64,000 nt of DNA from Sphingobium sufflavum (GCF_021403115.1 NZ_JAJSSH010000014.1:42699-106698); one strand, 5' to 3'; shown: positions 20,653 to 31,461, counted from the first letter of the stretch. Notes: a model not told the origin generated them from the letters alone. Translations and numbers: made by a program.

Positions 20653-20910
20653 CTATACCAACCAAAACGGGTGTGTGGACGCGCCCGGTCCGGCCTGTTG
20701 GATTCCAGCCTGTAGGCCCGGGGCCTGTAGGATCGCTGCCTGTTGGAGCAGAGCCTGTTGGGTTGGAGCCTGTGGGACTGGGGCCTCCAGAACTGGGGCC
20801 TGTGGCACACGTCCCTGAAGGACCGCGCCCCTTTTGACCCCACCCCGTTTGACCGGCACCGCTGGACCGGTCCTGTCGGATAGCGGCATCCTGTCGGATC
20901 GGCGGCCCAC
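20653..20910 (-). CDS. Possible 85-residue repeat ORF between guaB and the rsmB-like gene
   Basis: A GTG codon 1 bp after the guaB stop opens an 85-codon frame that ends 13 bp before the rsmB-like start. Its translation is low-complexity: imperfect pentapeptides such as PQAPV, LEAPV, PQAPT and LQAPG, rich in Ala, Gln and Pro. Since the DNA repeat unit is 15 bp (divisible by three) and stop-poor, other frames are open too, so the ORF may be an accident. The tight packing is the only argument for translation. No signal peptide or known domain is seen. Confidence 0.25.
   Translation of the reverse strand: MGRRSDRMPLSDRTGPAVPVKRGGVKRGAVLQGRVPQAPVLEAPVPQAPTQQALLQQAAILQAPGLQAGIQQAGPGASTHPFWLV
20694..20843. 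repeat. 15-bp minisatellite (about nine to ten imperfect copies)
   Basis: Units begin at 20694 and recur every 15 bp. They share CCTGTNGGA as the conserved head and a variable G/C-rich tail (CCTGTTGGATTCCAG, CCTGTAGGCCCGGGG, CCTGTTGGGTTGGAG and so on). The first eight or nine copies are clear; beyond about 20830 the pattern decays. It occupies the whole guaB-rsmB intergenic gap. Copies are diverged from each other, so the array is not recent. Confidence 0.85.
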
Positions 20911-20911
20911 C

Positions 20912-22393
<1,482 letters not shown>

Positions 22394-22499
22394 TTAAGGG
22401 AATCGTGGCGGCCCATGTAACCATTTCGGGCGGATTGGGCTAGGGCCTGCGGAGATTCAAATTTGGGGGTGTGGGGAAAGGCATGTTGCCCTCCCCCCC

Positions 22500-23282
22500 T
22501 CAACCCGCCACGATCATCATCGCGTCCACGGTGAAGCTGCCGTCCGGCTCCAGCCCGAAATGGTCCGCCACATCTGCGGAGGCCACGCCTTGCAACGACC
22601 GGATCGCCGCCGTTCGCACATCCGGGGTCGCCATGCGCGCGATCCAGGTGGGAAAGTCCATGCGCAGCCGGTGGGTCGCGACCTCCCGCACCGCAAAGCC
22701 CGCGCGGGCCAGTGCGGCCAGCCATTCGTCCAGCCGATAGTCGCGGACATGGGAGGGATCGCGCAGCAGCTCGACCGCTTGCAGATGGGTGTCCGCCATG
22801 GCGTTGCCCGCAGGCGCGACGATGTCCGCGAACAGGGCGAGGCCGCCGGGGGCCAGCACGCGGCGCGCCTGCCGCAGGCCCGCCTCCCAGTCGCGCCAGT
22901 GATGGGCGGAGAAGCGGCTGGCGACGCAATCGAACTGGCCGGTGGCGAAGGGCAGATCCTCCGCCGCGGCCACCGCGCCGGTGATGGTGGCGATGCCCCG
23001 GTCGCGGGCGGTCGACTCTATGGCGGCGACCATGTCCGGCGACAGATCGCAGGCCGTCACCCGCCCGGCATGAGCGGCCATGCGATAGGCGACATGGCCC
23101 CCGCCCGCGCCCAGATCCAGCGCATGGGCGGGCCGCACTGCGGCGACGCGCGCCTCCACCCCGTCGAGGTCGATGCCGGCGGCGTGGACGCTGCTGCTGA
23201 CATAGGCCTGTGCCTGCGGGCCGAACTGGTGCTGGACGACGGCATCATGGCCGGGGTTGGGTGGGGAATTGGTGCGGGTCAT
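22500..23282 (-). CDS. Class I SAM-dependent methyltransferase
   Basis: The protein of about 260 residues has SAM motif I ALDLGAGGGHVAYRMA, the post-I acidic loop TACDLSPDM, and FDCVASRFSAHHWRDWEAGL with RRVLAPGGLALFADI. This is the UbiE/Methyltransf_11 pattern. The substrate is unknown; small-molecule methylation is likely. GAGGAG 7 bp before the ATG fixes the start at MTRTNSPPNP. It is divergent from an HTH regulator 79 bp away, which may control it. Confidence 0.85.
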   Translation of the reverse strand: MTRTNSPPNPGHDAVVQHQFGPQAQAYVSSSVHAAGIDLDGVEARVAAVRPAHALDLGAGGGHVAYRMAAHAGRVTACDLSPDMVAAIESTARDRGIATITGAVAAAEDLPFATGQFDCVASRFSAHHWRDWEAGLRQARRVLAPGGLALFADIVAPAGNAMADTHLQAVELLRDPSHVRDYRLDEWLAALARAGFAVREVATHRLRMDFPTWIARMATPDVRTAAIRSLQGVASADVADHFGLEPDGSFTVDAMMIVAG

Positions 23283-23348
23283 GGTCTTTCTCCTCACCCC
23301 CGATTTCGGCCGATCATTAGCCTGTTACAAGAGAGATAAATATCCTAG

Positions 23349-23354
23349 TATAAT
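23349..23354 (+). promoter_or_regulatory. Perfect -10 box (TATAAT) directly before the HTH regulator
   Basis: TATAAT lies 7 bp before the ATG at 23362. A weak -35 candidate TTACAA lies 18 bp upstream (23325-23330). With normal spacing, transcription would begin at or next to the start codon, giving a leaderless mRNA. No Shine-Dalgarno sequence is present. The call rests on motif match only. Confidence 0.45.
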
Positions 23355-23361
23355 TGCCATC

Positions 23362-24144
23362 ATGCAGAGCGACGACCAGAGACGATTATTGGGCGCCTTC
23401 GTGCGGGCGCGGCGGGAGGCGTTGCAGCCGGAGGAGCGCGGGCGACGGCGGCGCACGCCGGGGCTGCGCCGGGAGGAGCTGGCCGCGCGGGCGGGCATCG
23501 GCGTGACATGGTGCGCCTGGATCGAGCAGGGGCGCGAGGTGAGCGTGTCCGCGCACAGCCTGTCGCGGCTGGCGGAGGCGCTGCACCTGACGCGGGCGGA
23601 GCGGGCCTATCTGTTCGAACTGGCGGGGCGGCATGACCCGGACATGGCGGCGGGCCTGTTCGACCGGGCGGAGGGGGATGCGCCCGCGTCGATCACCGCG
23701 CTGGTCGCCGCCCTGCCCTGCCCGGCCTATGGGCTGGACCCGGCATGGACCATCTGCGGATGGAACGGGGCGGCGCGGCGGCTGTTCGTCGGGCTGGAGG
23801 GGGCGGGTCACGCCAATCTGCTGCGCTATGTCTTCACCCATCCGGCGGCGCGGTCGCTGATCCCCGACTGGGAGGAACGGGCGGCGCGGCTGCTGGCGGA
23901 GTTTCGCGCGGACTATGGCCGCAACCTGGCCGATCCGCGCGCACGGGCGGTGGTGGACTGGCTGGCGGCGGACAGCGCCTTCTTTCGCGATGCGTGGGAG
24001 CGGCAGGCGGTGGCGGGGCGCGAGGGGGGCGTCAGGCTATTCCACCACCCGCTCGACGGGGCGATGCGGTTCGAACAGCATACACTACACGCGGCCGAAC
24101 GGCCGGATTTCAAGCTGGTGGCGTTGCAGCCGGTGTCGGAGTGA
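23362..24144 (+). CDS. XRE-family HTH regulator with MmyB-like ligand domain
   Basis: The 260-residue protein has an N-terminal helix-turn-helix (GLRREELAARAGIGVTWCAWIEQGREVSVS, about residues 33-62) and a C-terminal MmyB-like, PAS-related domain with CPAYGLDPAWTICGWNGAA and ending LDGAMRFEQHTLHAAERPDFKLV. This layout matches regulators that usually control an adjacent divergent gene in response to a small hydrophobic ligand. The neighbour here is a methyltransferase. The start at MQSDDQRRLLG has no ribosome-binding site and a TATAAT just upstream, suggesting leaderless translation. Confidence 0.87.
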   Translation: MQSDDQRRLLGAFVRARREALQPEERGRRRRTPGLRREELAARAGIGVTWCAWIEQGREVSVSAHSLSRLAEALHLTRAERAYLFELAGRHDPDMAAGLFDRAEGDAPASITALVAALPCPAYGLDPAWTICGWNGAARRLFVGLEGAGHANLLRYVFTHPAARSLIPDWEERAARLLAEFRADYGRNLADPRARAVVDWLAADSAFFRDAWERQAVAGREGGVRLFHHPLDGAMRFEQHTLHAAERPDFKLVALQPVSE

Positions 24145-24383
24145 TTGGGAACGCTATCGGCTGGAGGCCGCAGACCGGGCCAGTCTGCGACGAGGCGTGA
24201 AAAGACGGGCTGCGGCTTTGCCCGGACGACATCGTCATAGCTTTGCCGGTGTTCATCGGTAGCCGGGCTGTGTCATTCCATCCCCCCTTGACGCAGACCC
24301 GGCTTTCCCTCCTCCACGAAACCTTGCCCTGAACCCCGCCCGGCCCTAAGCGCAGGGGCCGCCGTCCTTCAGGGAGCCTTTCG

Positions 24384-25193
24384 TTGATCCGCGACATTAC
24401 CGGCTTTTCCAATCCGCTGGTCAAGCGGCTGCGCTCACTGCGCGAGAAGAAGCATCGCAAGCGCGAGGGCCTGTTCCTGGCGGAGGGGCTGCGCATCCTG
24501 ACCGAAGCGCGCGACAGCGGCGCCCTGCCCGAGATCCTCGTCCTGTCGGACGATGCCCGGCCGCACCCGCTGGCCGAGGAGCTGATCGAGCAGACGCTGG
24601 CCGCGGGCGGCGACGTGATCCGCACCAGCGCGGAGATCCTCTCCAAGATCACGGCCAAGGACAATGCACAGGCGCTGGTCGGCGTCTATCCCGACCGGCC
24701 GACCCCGCTGGCCGCGATCGACCGGAGCGCCGCCCCCCTCTGGTTCGTGGCGCAGGCGATGCGCGATCCCGGCAACCTCGGCACGCTGATGCGGATCGGC
24801 GATGCGGTCGGCGCGGGCGGCGTGATATTGGTGGACGATTGCGTGGACCCCTTTTCCGTCGAGACGGTGCGGGCCAGCATGGGCGCGATCTTTACGCAGG
24901 CCATCGTGCCCACCGAATGGAATGAGTTCCTCGGCTGGCTGCGGACAGGCGAAGGGCAGCTTGTCGGCACCAGCCTGAACACCACCCATGACTATCAGGG
25001 GCCGCGCTATGCCGCGCCGACCTTCCTGATGATCGGCAACGAGGCGCGCGGATTGCCGGAGGACTATGAGCAGGCGTGCGACCTGCTGGTGAAAATCCCG
25101 ATGCTGGGCCGCGCGGACAGCCTGAACGCCTCCGTCGCGGCGGCGGTCATGGCCTATGAAGTGGTCAACCAGCGCAAGACGGCAACGACGTAA
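24384..25193 (+). CDS. TrmH/SpoU-family RNA 2'-O-methyltransferase
   Basis: The 269-residue SPOUT-fold enzyme has an N-terminal RNA-binding substrate domain (FSNPLVKRLRSLREKKHRKREGLFLAEGLRIL) and a C-terminal knot with QAMRDPGNLGTLMRIGDAVG, FLMIGNEARGLP and IPMLGRADSLNASVAAAVM. It probably methylates rRNA or tRNA ribose; the site is not assignable. The initiation codon appears to be TTG at 24384, with AGGGAG 7 bp upstream. The MFS gene starts 10 bp after its stop, so they are likely co-transcribed. Confidence 0.9.
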   Translation: MIRDITGFSNPLVKRLRSLREKKHRKREGLFLAEGLRILTEARDSGALPEILVLSDDARPHPLAEELIEQTLAAGGDVIRTSAEILSKITAKDNAQALVGVYPDRPTPLAAIDRSAAPLWFVAQAMRDPGNLGTLMRIGDAVGAGGVILVDDCVDPFSVETVRASMGAIFTQAIVPTEWNEFLGWLRTGEGQLVGTSLNTTHDYQGPRYAAPTFLMIGNEARGLPEDYEQACDLLVKIPMLGRADSLNASVAAAVMAYEVVNQRKTATT

Positions 25194-25203
25194 AGGGGCG
25201 CAG

Positions 25204-26502
25204 ATGGTGGGGGTTGCAGAGGACAGGATCGAAGCCGACCGGGGCGGGACGGGCGTCATGTGGCGGCAGCGGCGGGTGCTGCTGGCCAGCCTGATCGGCA
25301 CGGCGGTCGAGTTCTACGACTTCTATATCTATGCCACGGCGGCGTCGCTGGTGTTCGGCATGCTGTTCTTTCCCGCCGATTCGGATTCGGCGCGGACGAT
25401 GCTGTCCTTTGCCAGCTTCGCCCTCGCCTTCATCGCACGACCGCTGGGGGCCAGCATATTCGGCCATTTCGGGGACCGGGTGGGACGCAAGTCCACGCTG
25501 GTCGCCTCCCTGATGCTGATGGGCGGATCGACGGTCGCCATCGGCTTCCTGCCCACCTATCAGATGGCGGGCCTGATCGCGCCGATCCTGCTGTGCCTGT
25601 TCCGGCTGGGGCAGGGTTTCGGCCTGGGCGGCGAATGGGGCGGTGCGGCGCTGCTGGCGGTGGAGAATGCGCCGCCGGGATGGCGGGCCCGCTTTGGCAT
25701 GATGCCGCAACTGGGCGCACCGGTGGGCTTCATCGCCGCCAACGGCCTGTTCCTGATTCTGGGCGCAACATTGAGCGAGGCGGATTTCCTGAGCTGGGGC
25801 TGGCGCCTGCCCTTCATCGCCAGTTCGGTGCTGGTGCTGCTGGGTCTGTGGGTGCGGCTGAAGCTGACCGAGACGGCGGAGTTCGCCGCCGCGCTGGAGG
25901 AAGGACCACCGCCGGGCGTGCCCATCGTGGAACTGTTCCGCCATCATGGCGCGGCGACGCTGACCGCGACCATGGCGGTCGTGACCTGCTTCGCATTGTT
26001 CTACATCACCACCGCCTTCACCCTGACCCATGCGACGCAGGTGCTGCACCTGCCACGTGAGAGCCTGCTGGGCGTGCAGTTGATCGCGATCCTGTTCCTG
26101 GCGCTGGGCATCGTCCATGCCGGATGGTGGGCGGACCGGACCAGCCCGCGCACCGTCCTGATCGCCGGTTGCATCGGCACGGTGCCGCTGGGGATCGCAT
26201 TCGGCCCCGCACTGGCGACGGGATCGCTGATCGCCATCCTGATCGCGCTGAGCGTCGCGCTCTACCTGATGGGGCTGGCCTATGGGCCGCTGGGCGCGTG
26301 GCTGACCGACCGCTTCCCGACGCGGGTGCGCTACACCGGCGCGTCCATGGCGTTCAACGTCGGCGGCATCATCGGCGGCGGCGCGGCCCCCATTGTGGCG
26401 CAGGGGCTGGCGACGACCTATGGCACCGCATCGGTCGGGCTGTTCCTGACGGTGACGGCGCTGTTCAGCCTGATCGGCTTGTGGTTGTCGCCCAAGGGGT
26501 AA
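25204..26502 (+). CDS. MFS transporter, metabolite:H+ symporter type
   Basis: The 432-residue inner-membrane protein has about 12 helices. The signature block of the metabolite:H+ symporter family (ProP/KgtP/ShiA-like) is present: GTAVEFYDFYIYATAASLVF, then GHFGDRVGRKSTLVASLMLM, and GQGFGLGGEWGGAALLAVE. The substrate may be an organic acid, proline or betaine; it cannot be set from sequence. AAGGGG lies just before the start MVGVAEDR. It follows the SpoU methyltransferase by 10 bp. Confidence 0.9.
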   Translation: MVGVAEDRIEADRGGTGVMWRQRRVLLASLIGTAVEFYDFYIYATAASLVFGMLFFPADSDSARTMLSFASFALAFIARPLGASIFGHFGDRVGRKSTLVASLMLMGGSTVAIGFLPTYQMAGLIAPILLCLFRLGQGFGLGGEWGGAALLAVENAPPGWRARFGMMPQLGAPVGFIAANGLFLILGATLSEADFLSWGWRLPFIASSVLVLLGLWVRLKLTETAEFAAALEEGPPPGVPIVELFRHHGAATLTATMAVVTCFALFYITTAFTLTHATQVLHLPRESLLGVQLIAILFLALGIVHAGWWADRTSPRTVLIAGCIGTVPLGIAFGPALATGSLIAILIALSVALYLMGLAYGPLGAWLTDRFPTRVRYTGASMAFNVGGIIGGGAAPIVAQGLATTYGTASVGLFLTVTALFSLIGLWLSPKG

Positions 26503-26634
26503 TCAGGGGTATCCCCCTCCTCCCGAACCCGGTCGGTATCGCTTTTTCCTGACGAGAACGCCTCAAAAAGCGGAGCCCCGTATCCAAGTCCGGGATGATG
26601 ACCGGAGGGAGACGCCTCCCCCATCGCGCACAAA

Positions 26635-26663
26635 GAAAAAGCCCGGCGACATGGTCACCGGGC
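26635..26663 (-). terminator. Rho-independent terminator of cheW
   Basis: On the minus strand GCCCGGTGAC pairs with GTCGCCGGGC across a CAT loop (10-bp stem with one G-U pair), followed by TTTTTCTTTG. It lies 34 bp after the cheW stop. This is a classical intrinsic terminator. Confidence 0.88.
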
Positions 26664-26696
26664 CTAGTTGGCTCCTGGGGGAGGAAATCTGTGCGG

Positions 26697-27143
26697 TCAG
26701 GCGGCGATCTGTTCCAGGTCGTCCGTGCCGTCGGTCAGACGCGAGAGCGACAGGACCATGACCATGCGGTCGTCCACCGACGCGAGACCTTCGAGGAAGA
26801 TGGCCGCTTCATCGTCACCGACGTTCGGCGGCGGCTGGAGCGCGCCGTCGGTCAGGGTGACGATGTCGTTGACGGCGTCCACGATCAGGCCCTGCAACTG
26901 GTTACCGAGCTGGACGACGATGATGACGTGGCGGGCGGTCGGATCGGTGACGCCCCAGCCCAGACGGGCGGACAGATCGAACACCGGCAGCACCGAACCG
27001 CGCAGGTTGACGACGCCGTGCACATATTCGGGCACATGCGGCAGGCGCGTGGTCGGCGACCATGCGCGAATCTCGCGGATCGCCATGATGTCCACGCCGA
27101 GATATTGCTCGCCGATGCGGAAAGTGATGATCTGGCGGCTCAT
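26697..27143 (-). CDS. cheW: Chemotaxis coupling protein CheW (orphan)
   Basis: The 148-residue single-domain adaptor links chemoreceptors to CheA. Motifs include FRIGEQYLGVDIMAIREI, VNLRGSVLPVFDLSARLG and GLIVDAVNDIVTL, all typical of CheW. GGGGAG upstream fixes the start at MSRQIITF rather than eight codons earlier. No cheA, cheB, cheR or receptor gene is nearby, so its partners are encoded elsewhere. A CtrA-like site 48 bp upstream suggests cell-cycle control. It has its own terminator, making it a single-gene unit. Confidence 0.94.
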   Translation of the reverse strand: MSRQIITFRIGEQYLGVDIMAIREIRAWSPTTRLPHVPEYVHGVVNLRGSVLPVFDLSARLGWGVTDPTARHVIIVVQLGNQLQGLIVDAVNDIVTLTDGALQPPPNVGDDEAAIFLEGLASVDDRMVMVLSLSRLTDGTDDLEQIAA

Positions 27144-27189
27144 GCTGCGCTCCCCATTGAATTCCATGGGCAGACGGTAGCGAAAGAGA

Positions 27190-27205
27190 GTTAACGGGCG
27201 GTAAA
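27190..27205 (-). promoter_or_regulatory. Probable CtrA binding site upstream of cheW
   Basis: Read on the minus strand the site is TTTA-N7-TTAAC, one mismatch from the CtrA consensus TTAA-N7-TTAAC. It sits about 47-62 bp before the cheW start. CtrA commonly regulates motility genes in alphaproteobacteria, and cckA in this window is its upstream kinase. Inference from motif and context. Confidence 0.5.
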
Positions 27206-27310
27206 CGCGGCGGCGAAAGACGGGCGGGCCATGTGTGGCCGCTGCGCTGTTCGCCGGTCCGCTATCCCGCGCCCTTCAGGCGGGCGAGCGGTTTGCCCCC
27301 CTGCCCCATG

Positions 27311-27339
27311 CGTCATCCCGGACCCGATCCGGGATGACG
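27311..27339. repeat. REP-like perfect palindrome, 12-bp stem
   Basis: CGTCATCCCGGA (27311-27322) and TCCGGGATGACG (27328-27339) are exact reverse complements around a 5-nt loop. It lies 28 bp after the secA stop. A related half-element (AAGTCCGGGATGATGAC) occurs near 26586. There is no T-tract, so it is more a dispersed palindromic repeat than a classical terminator, though it could end or protect the secA transcript. Confidence 0.8.
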
Positions 27340-27367
27340 GCAGAGTAGAAACGTCAGGGCGCGGCGA

Positions 27368-30109
27368 TCAGGCCAGCGCGCCGTGGCAATGCTTGTACTT
27401 CTCGCCCGACCCGCAGGGGCACGGCGCGTTGCGGCTGATGTCGAGGCCGCGATAATCCTCGCCATCGTCGCCCGCCGCCGACAGCGGCACATAGCGGGGG
27501 ATGGTGGTGGTGATGAAACCCTGCGACGCCGCATCCCGGTCCCCGCTGTCATCCTCACCCGTGAAGGGGTCGATGTGGGTGGTGATGAAGTCGGGCAGCA
27601 CCGGCAGTTCGGGATAGGCCGGCTCGTCCGCGGTGCGGAACTGGGCATGGGCCACGGTGCGGGTCACATCCTCGCGGATATTGTTCAGCATCCGCTCGAA
27701 CAGGGCAAAGGCTTCCTGCTTATATTCGTTGATCGGCGTCTTTTGCGCATAGGCGCGCAGATGGACGACCTGCCGCAGCGCGTCGAGCGTGGACAGATGC
27801 TCCTTCCAGTGGTGGTCGAGGTTCTGGAGGAGGATATTCTTCTCCACCTGATGCCAGGCCTCGTCACCGATGGGGGCGACCTTCGCCGCTACGGCCTCGT
27901 CCGCCAGACGGGTGAGGCGCTCCTCCAATATCTCCGGCTCGACCGCATCTTCCTGCAACCAGCCGTCGATGTCGGCGTCGAGGTTGAGCGTGCCCGCGAC
28001 GGCGGCCTTCAGCCCCTCCACGTCCCACTGCTCCGGGTAGGTGCCCGGAGGGCAGGCGGTGCCGACGATGTTGTTCACCGTCTCGTGGCGCATGTCCACG
28101 ACCACATCGTCCACCGTGTCGGCGTCCATGATGTCGCTGCGCTGCTCATAGATGACCTTGCGCTGGTCGTTCATGACGTCGTCATATTCGACGACCTGCT
28201 TTCGCACGTCATAGTTGCGCGCCTCGACCTTCTTCTGCGCGGTCTCGATCGCCTTGGACATCCATTTGGACGGGGGCAGCGCCTCGCCATCCTCCAGGCT
28301 GGACCGCATCATCTTGGCAAAGAGGGTGTCTGGGCCGAAGATACGCAGCAGATCGTCGTCGAGGCTGAGGTAGAAGCGGCTGAGACCCGGATCGCCCTGG
28401 CGGCCCGCACGGCCGCGAAGCTGATTGTCGATGCGGCGGCTCTCATGCCGTTCCGTGCCCAGCACGAACAGGCCGCCCGCGTCGAGCACGGCCTGACGCT
28501 CGACCTCGATCTCCGCCTTGATGCGGGCGATGGCGGCGTCGCGCTCCGGCCCCTCGGCCAGATCGACCAGTTCGCCCTCGACGCGAAATTCCAGATTGCC
28601 GCCGAGCTGAATGTCGGTGCCGCGACCCGCCATGTTGGTGGCGATGGTGACGGTGCGCGCCCTGCCCGCCTGCGCGACGATGGTCGCCTCCATCTCATGG
28701 AAGCGGGCGTTGAGGACGCTATGCTCCACGCCCTCCAGCTTGAGGAATTCGGAGAGGAGTTCGGACTTTTCGATGGAGACGGTGCCGACCAGCACCGGCT
28801 GGCCGAGCGCCTGATGCTCGCGGATCGTCTTGGCGATGCCGCGGAACTTGTCCTCCGTGCTCTTGTAGAACAGATCCTCGTCGTCGATGCGCTGCACGTC
28901 CCGGTTGGTCGGGATGGTGACGCAGTTCATCTTGTAGATTTCGTAGAATTCCGCCGCCTCGGTCGAGGCCGTGCCGGTCATGCCGCCCAGTTTCGGGTAC
29001 ATGCGGAAATAATTCTGGAAGGTGATCGAGGCGAGCGTCTGGTTCTCCGGCTCGATCTGGCAGCCTTCCTTGGCCTCCACCGCCTGATGCAGGCCATCCG
29101 ACCAGCGCCGGCCGTCCATCATGCGGCCGGTGAACTCGTCGATGATGATGACCTTGTCGTCCTTGACGATATAGTCGATGTCGCGGCGGAACATACAGAC
29201 AGCGCGCAGCGCCTGGTTCACATGATGGACGACCTGCGTATTCTCGAAATCATACAGGTTGGTGCCGTCGAGCAGGCCCGCCGTTTCCAGCAGCCGCTCC
29301 ACCTTCTCCGTACCATCCTCGGTGAGGATGATGTTCTTCTGCTTCTCGTCCTTCTCATAATCCGCGTCGACGAGCTGCTTCACGATGGCGTCGACCTGAA
29401 TATACAGGTCGGTCTTGTCGTCGGTCGGGCCGGAGATGATGAGCGGGGTCCGCGCCTCGTCGATCAGGATCGAGTCCACCTCGTCCACGATGGCGAAGTT
29501 GAAGGGGCGCTGCACCATCTGGGCGCGCTCATATTTCATATTGTCGCGCAGGTAATCGAAGCCCAGCTCATTGTTGGTGCAATAGCTGATGTCCGCCTCA
29601 TAGGCGGCGCGCCGTTCCTGCTCGTTCAGGTTGGGCACGATGACGCCGGTGGTGAGGCCGAGGAAGCGATAGACCTGGCCCATCCAGTCGCAGTCGCGGC
29701 GGGCCAGATAGTCGTTCACGGTGACGACATGGACGCCCTTGCCCTCCAGCGCGTTGAGGTAGGTGGCGAGCGTGGCGACGAGCGTCTTGCCCTCGCCCGT
29801 CCGCATCTCCGCAATCTCGCCGCGATGGAGCACGATGCCGCCGATCAGCTGCACGTCATAATGGCGCTGGCCCAGCGTCCGCTTGGCGGCCTCCCGCACG
29901 GTGGCGAAGGCTTCGGGCAGCAGGTCGTCCAGCGTCTCGCCCGCGCCCAGCCGTTCGCGGAACAGCCGCGTCTGGTCGATCAGCGTGGCGTCGTCCATCG
30001 CGGAGATGGTCGGCTCAAAGGCGTTGATGCGCTCGACGATCTTGCGGAGCGACTTGACGTAGCGGTCGTTGGACGAGCCGAAGAGCGATTTGGCTACCGA
30101 GCCGAACAT
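27368..30109 (-). CDS. secA: Preprotein translocase ATPase SecA
   Basis: The 913-residue motor drives proteins through SecYEG. Walker A is [14 protein letters not shown] (about residues 101-114), the DEAD-like motif is [16 protein letters not shown], and helicase motifs [14 protein letters not shown] and [13 protein letters not shown] are present. The C-terminal zinc-binding SEC-C segment [17 protein letters not shown], which contacts SecB, is intact. Start [16 protein letters not shown] is standard and length is normal. The next gene, manC, is a separate unit about 90 bp away. Confidence 0.98.
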   Translation of the reverse strand: MFGSVAKSLFGSSNDRYVKSLRKIVERINAFEPTISAMDDATLIDQTRLFRERLGAGETLDDLLPEAFATVREAAKRTLGQRHYDVQLIGGIVLHRGEIAEMRTGEGKTLVATLATYLNALEGKGVHVVTVNDYLARRDCDWMGQVYRFLGLTTGVIVPNLNEQERRAAYEADISYCTNNELGFDYLRDNMKYERAQMVQRPFNFAIVDEVDSILIDEARTPLIISGPTDDKTDLYIQVDAIVKQLVDADYEKDEKQKNIILTEDGTEKVERLLETAGLLDGTNLYDFENTQVVHHVNQALRAVCMFRRDIDYIVKDDKVIIIDEFTGRMMDGRRWSDGLHQAVEAKEGCQIEPENQTLASITFQNYFRMYPKLGGMTGTASTEAAEFYEIYKMNCVTIPTNRDVQRIDDEDLFYKSTEDKFRGIAKTIREHQALGQPVLVGTVSIEKSELLSEFLKLEGVEHSVLNARFHEMEATIVAQAGRARTVTIATNMAGRGTDIQLGGNLEFRVEGELVDLAEGPERDAAIARIKAEIEVERQAVLDAGGLFVLGTERHESRRIDNQLRGRAGRQGDPGLSRFYLSLDDDLLRIFGPDTLFAKMMRSSLEDGEALPPSKWMSKAIETAQKKVEARNYDVRKQVVEYDDVMNDQRKVIYEQRSDIMDADTVDDVVVDMRHETVNNIVGTACPPGTYPEQWDVEGLKAAVAGTLNLDADIDGWLQEDAVEPEILEERLTRLADEAVAAKVAPIGDEAWHQVEKNILLQNLDHHWKEHLSTLDALRQVVHLRAYAQKTPINEYKQEAFALFERMLNNIREDVTRTVAHAQFRTADEPAYPELPVLPDFITTHIDPFTGEDDSGDRDAASQGFITTTIPRYVPLSAAGDDGEDYRGLDISRNAPCPCGSGEKYKHCHGALA

Positions 30110-30198
30110 GCCTGAATCCTGACTTTCCCATGAGGGTGCGCGCGGCGACCAGCGCCCGATGCATTAGCGCCGCGATGTAGGGTCGTGCACCGGCTTAG

Positions 30199-31311
30199 TC
30201 AATCAGTGGGGACAGGGGCAGCGGGGACAGGTGGCAGCCCATCCTGCGCCTGTTCGGCGCGGAGCCGGATGGATGCGCTCTCCGCCGCCTTCTGCACCAG
30301 TTGCGACTGGCCGCGTGGGACGATCACCACGTCATTGCCGGTGGCGACCACGATGATGTCGTCAAGGCCGACGATAGAAATGCGCGGACCATCGCTGCGC
30401 ACGAGGCAGCCATGGGCGTCGATCAGCGTCGCGGAGCCATCGCTGACATTGCCCGCCGCGTCCTGATCCGCGATGCTGTGCAGCATGTCCCAGCCGCCGA
30501 CATCGGACCAGCCCATGTCCACCGGCACGCAGGCGATGCGGTCAGCCTGCTCCATGACGGCATAGTCGATGGAGTTGGACGGGCTGGCCGCAAAGGCCGC
30601 CGCGTCGGGCGACAGCCAGCGACCGGTGCGTACCGCCCCGTCCGACGCCGCCCGGACCGCCGCCAGCATCTCCGGCTGGAAGCGGTCCAGCGCGGCGAGA
30701 TAGGCATCGACCCGGAAGAGAAAGATTCCCGCGTTCCAGACATGGTTCCCGGCGGCCAGCAGCGCCTCCGCCTTTGCCCGGTCGGGCTTCTCCACGAACC
30801 GCTCGACCCGCTGGACACCCTCGCCCAGCGCATCGCCCAGCGCGATATAGCCATAGCCGGTCGCCGGGCCTTCGGGCGTGATGCCCATGGTGACGAGCCA
30901 GCCGTCCGCGACGAGGGGCAACGCCTTGCGGATCGCGTCATGAAAGCGAGATACGTCCGCGATGACATGATCGCTGGGCATGACCAGCAGCACGGTCGCC
31001 GGATCGTCCACCGCCAGCGCCGCCAGCCCGATCGCGGGCGCGGTGTTGCGCGGCAGGGGTTCGAGGATGACCAACTCTTCGCCGCCCGTCTGCGCCTCCA
31101 CCAGCGCGGCATGCGCCTTGCTGGCGACGATGATCGGCGTGCTGTAATTCTCCTGCGTCGCGGTGCGCGCCAGCGTGAGTTGCAGCATCGTCTCCTCGGC
31201 CGTCAGGGCCAGAAACTGCTTGGGCCGTTCGGGGCGGGACAGCGGCCACAGGCGCGTCCCGGAACCGCCGGAGAGGATCACCGGCGTTACAGTCTGGACA
31301 GGGGCCGTCAT
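30199..31311 (-). CDS. manC: Mannose-1-phosphate guanylyltransferase
   Basis: The 370-residue enzyme makes GDP-mannose from mannose-1-phosphate and GTP, a precursor for surface glycans. The nucleotidyltransferase signature PVILSGGSGTRLWPLSR, the LEPLPRNTAPAIGLAAL motif, MPSDHVI and FVEKP are present. The C-terminal phosphomannose isomerase half found in bifunctional enzymes is absent; only a short cupin-like/beta-helix tail follows. GGAG 8 bp upstream supports the ATG at 31311 over an ATG five codons earlier. It lies about 13 kb from the polysaccharide genes it could feed. Confidence 0.93.
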   Translation of the reverse strand: MTAPVQTVTPVILSGGSGTRLWPLSRPERPKQFLALTAEETMLQLTLARTATQENYSTPIIVASKAHAALVEAQTGGEELVILEPLPRNTAPAIGLAALAVDDPATVLLVMPSDHVIADVSRFHDAIRKALPLVADGWLVTMGITPEGPATGYGYIALGDALGEGVQRVERFVEKPDRAKAEALLAAGNHVWNAGIFLFRVDAYLAALDRFQPEMLAAVRAASDGAVRTGRWLSPDAAAFAASPSNSIDYAVMEQADRIACVPVDMGWSDVGGWDMLHSIADQDAAGNVSDGSATLIDAHGCLVRSDGPRISIVGLDDIIVVATGNDVVIVPRGQSQLVQKAAESASIRLRAEQAQDGLPPVPAAPVPTD

Positions 31312-31461
31312 GATCGGGTGCTCCATGCAGATCATAGTCTTGGGCGGGGCCTGCGACAGGGTCGCCGCCTTACCGTGAAAGCGGCCTCCCCTATGATCTT
31401 TTGGCGGAGCGGGCAAGCCACGCCGATGCCGCCCACGGATGCGCCCGACCGGTATGGGCGC

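Noticed and set aside
20640..20843. N-terminal extension of the rsmB-like protein through the 15-bp repeat
   Set aside because: The frame is open only because the repeat is stop-poor; the family N-terminus begins at the ATG at 20639.
27383..30115. 910-codon plus-strand open frame opposite secA
   Set aside because: Antisense shadow of secA; repetitive charged sequence without any family motif.
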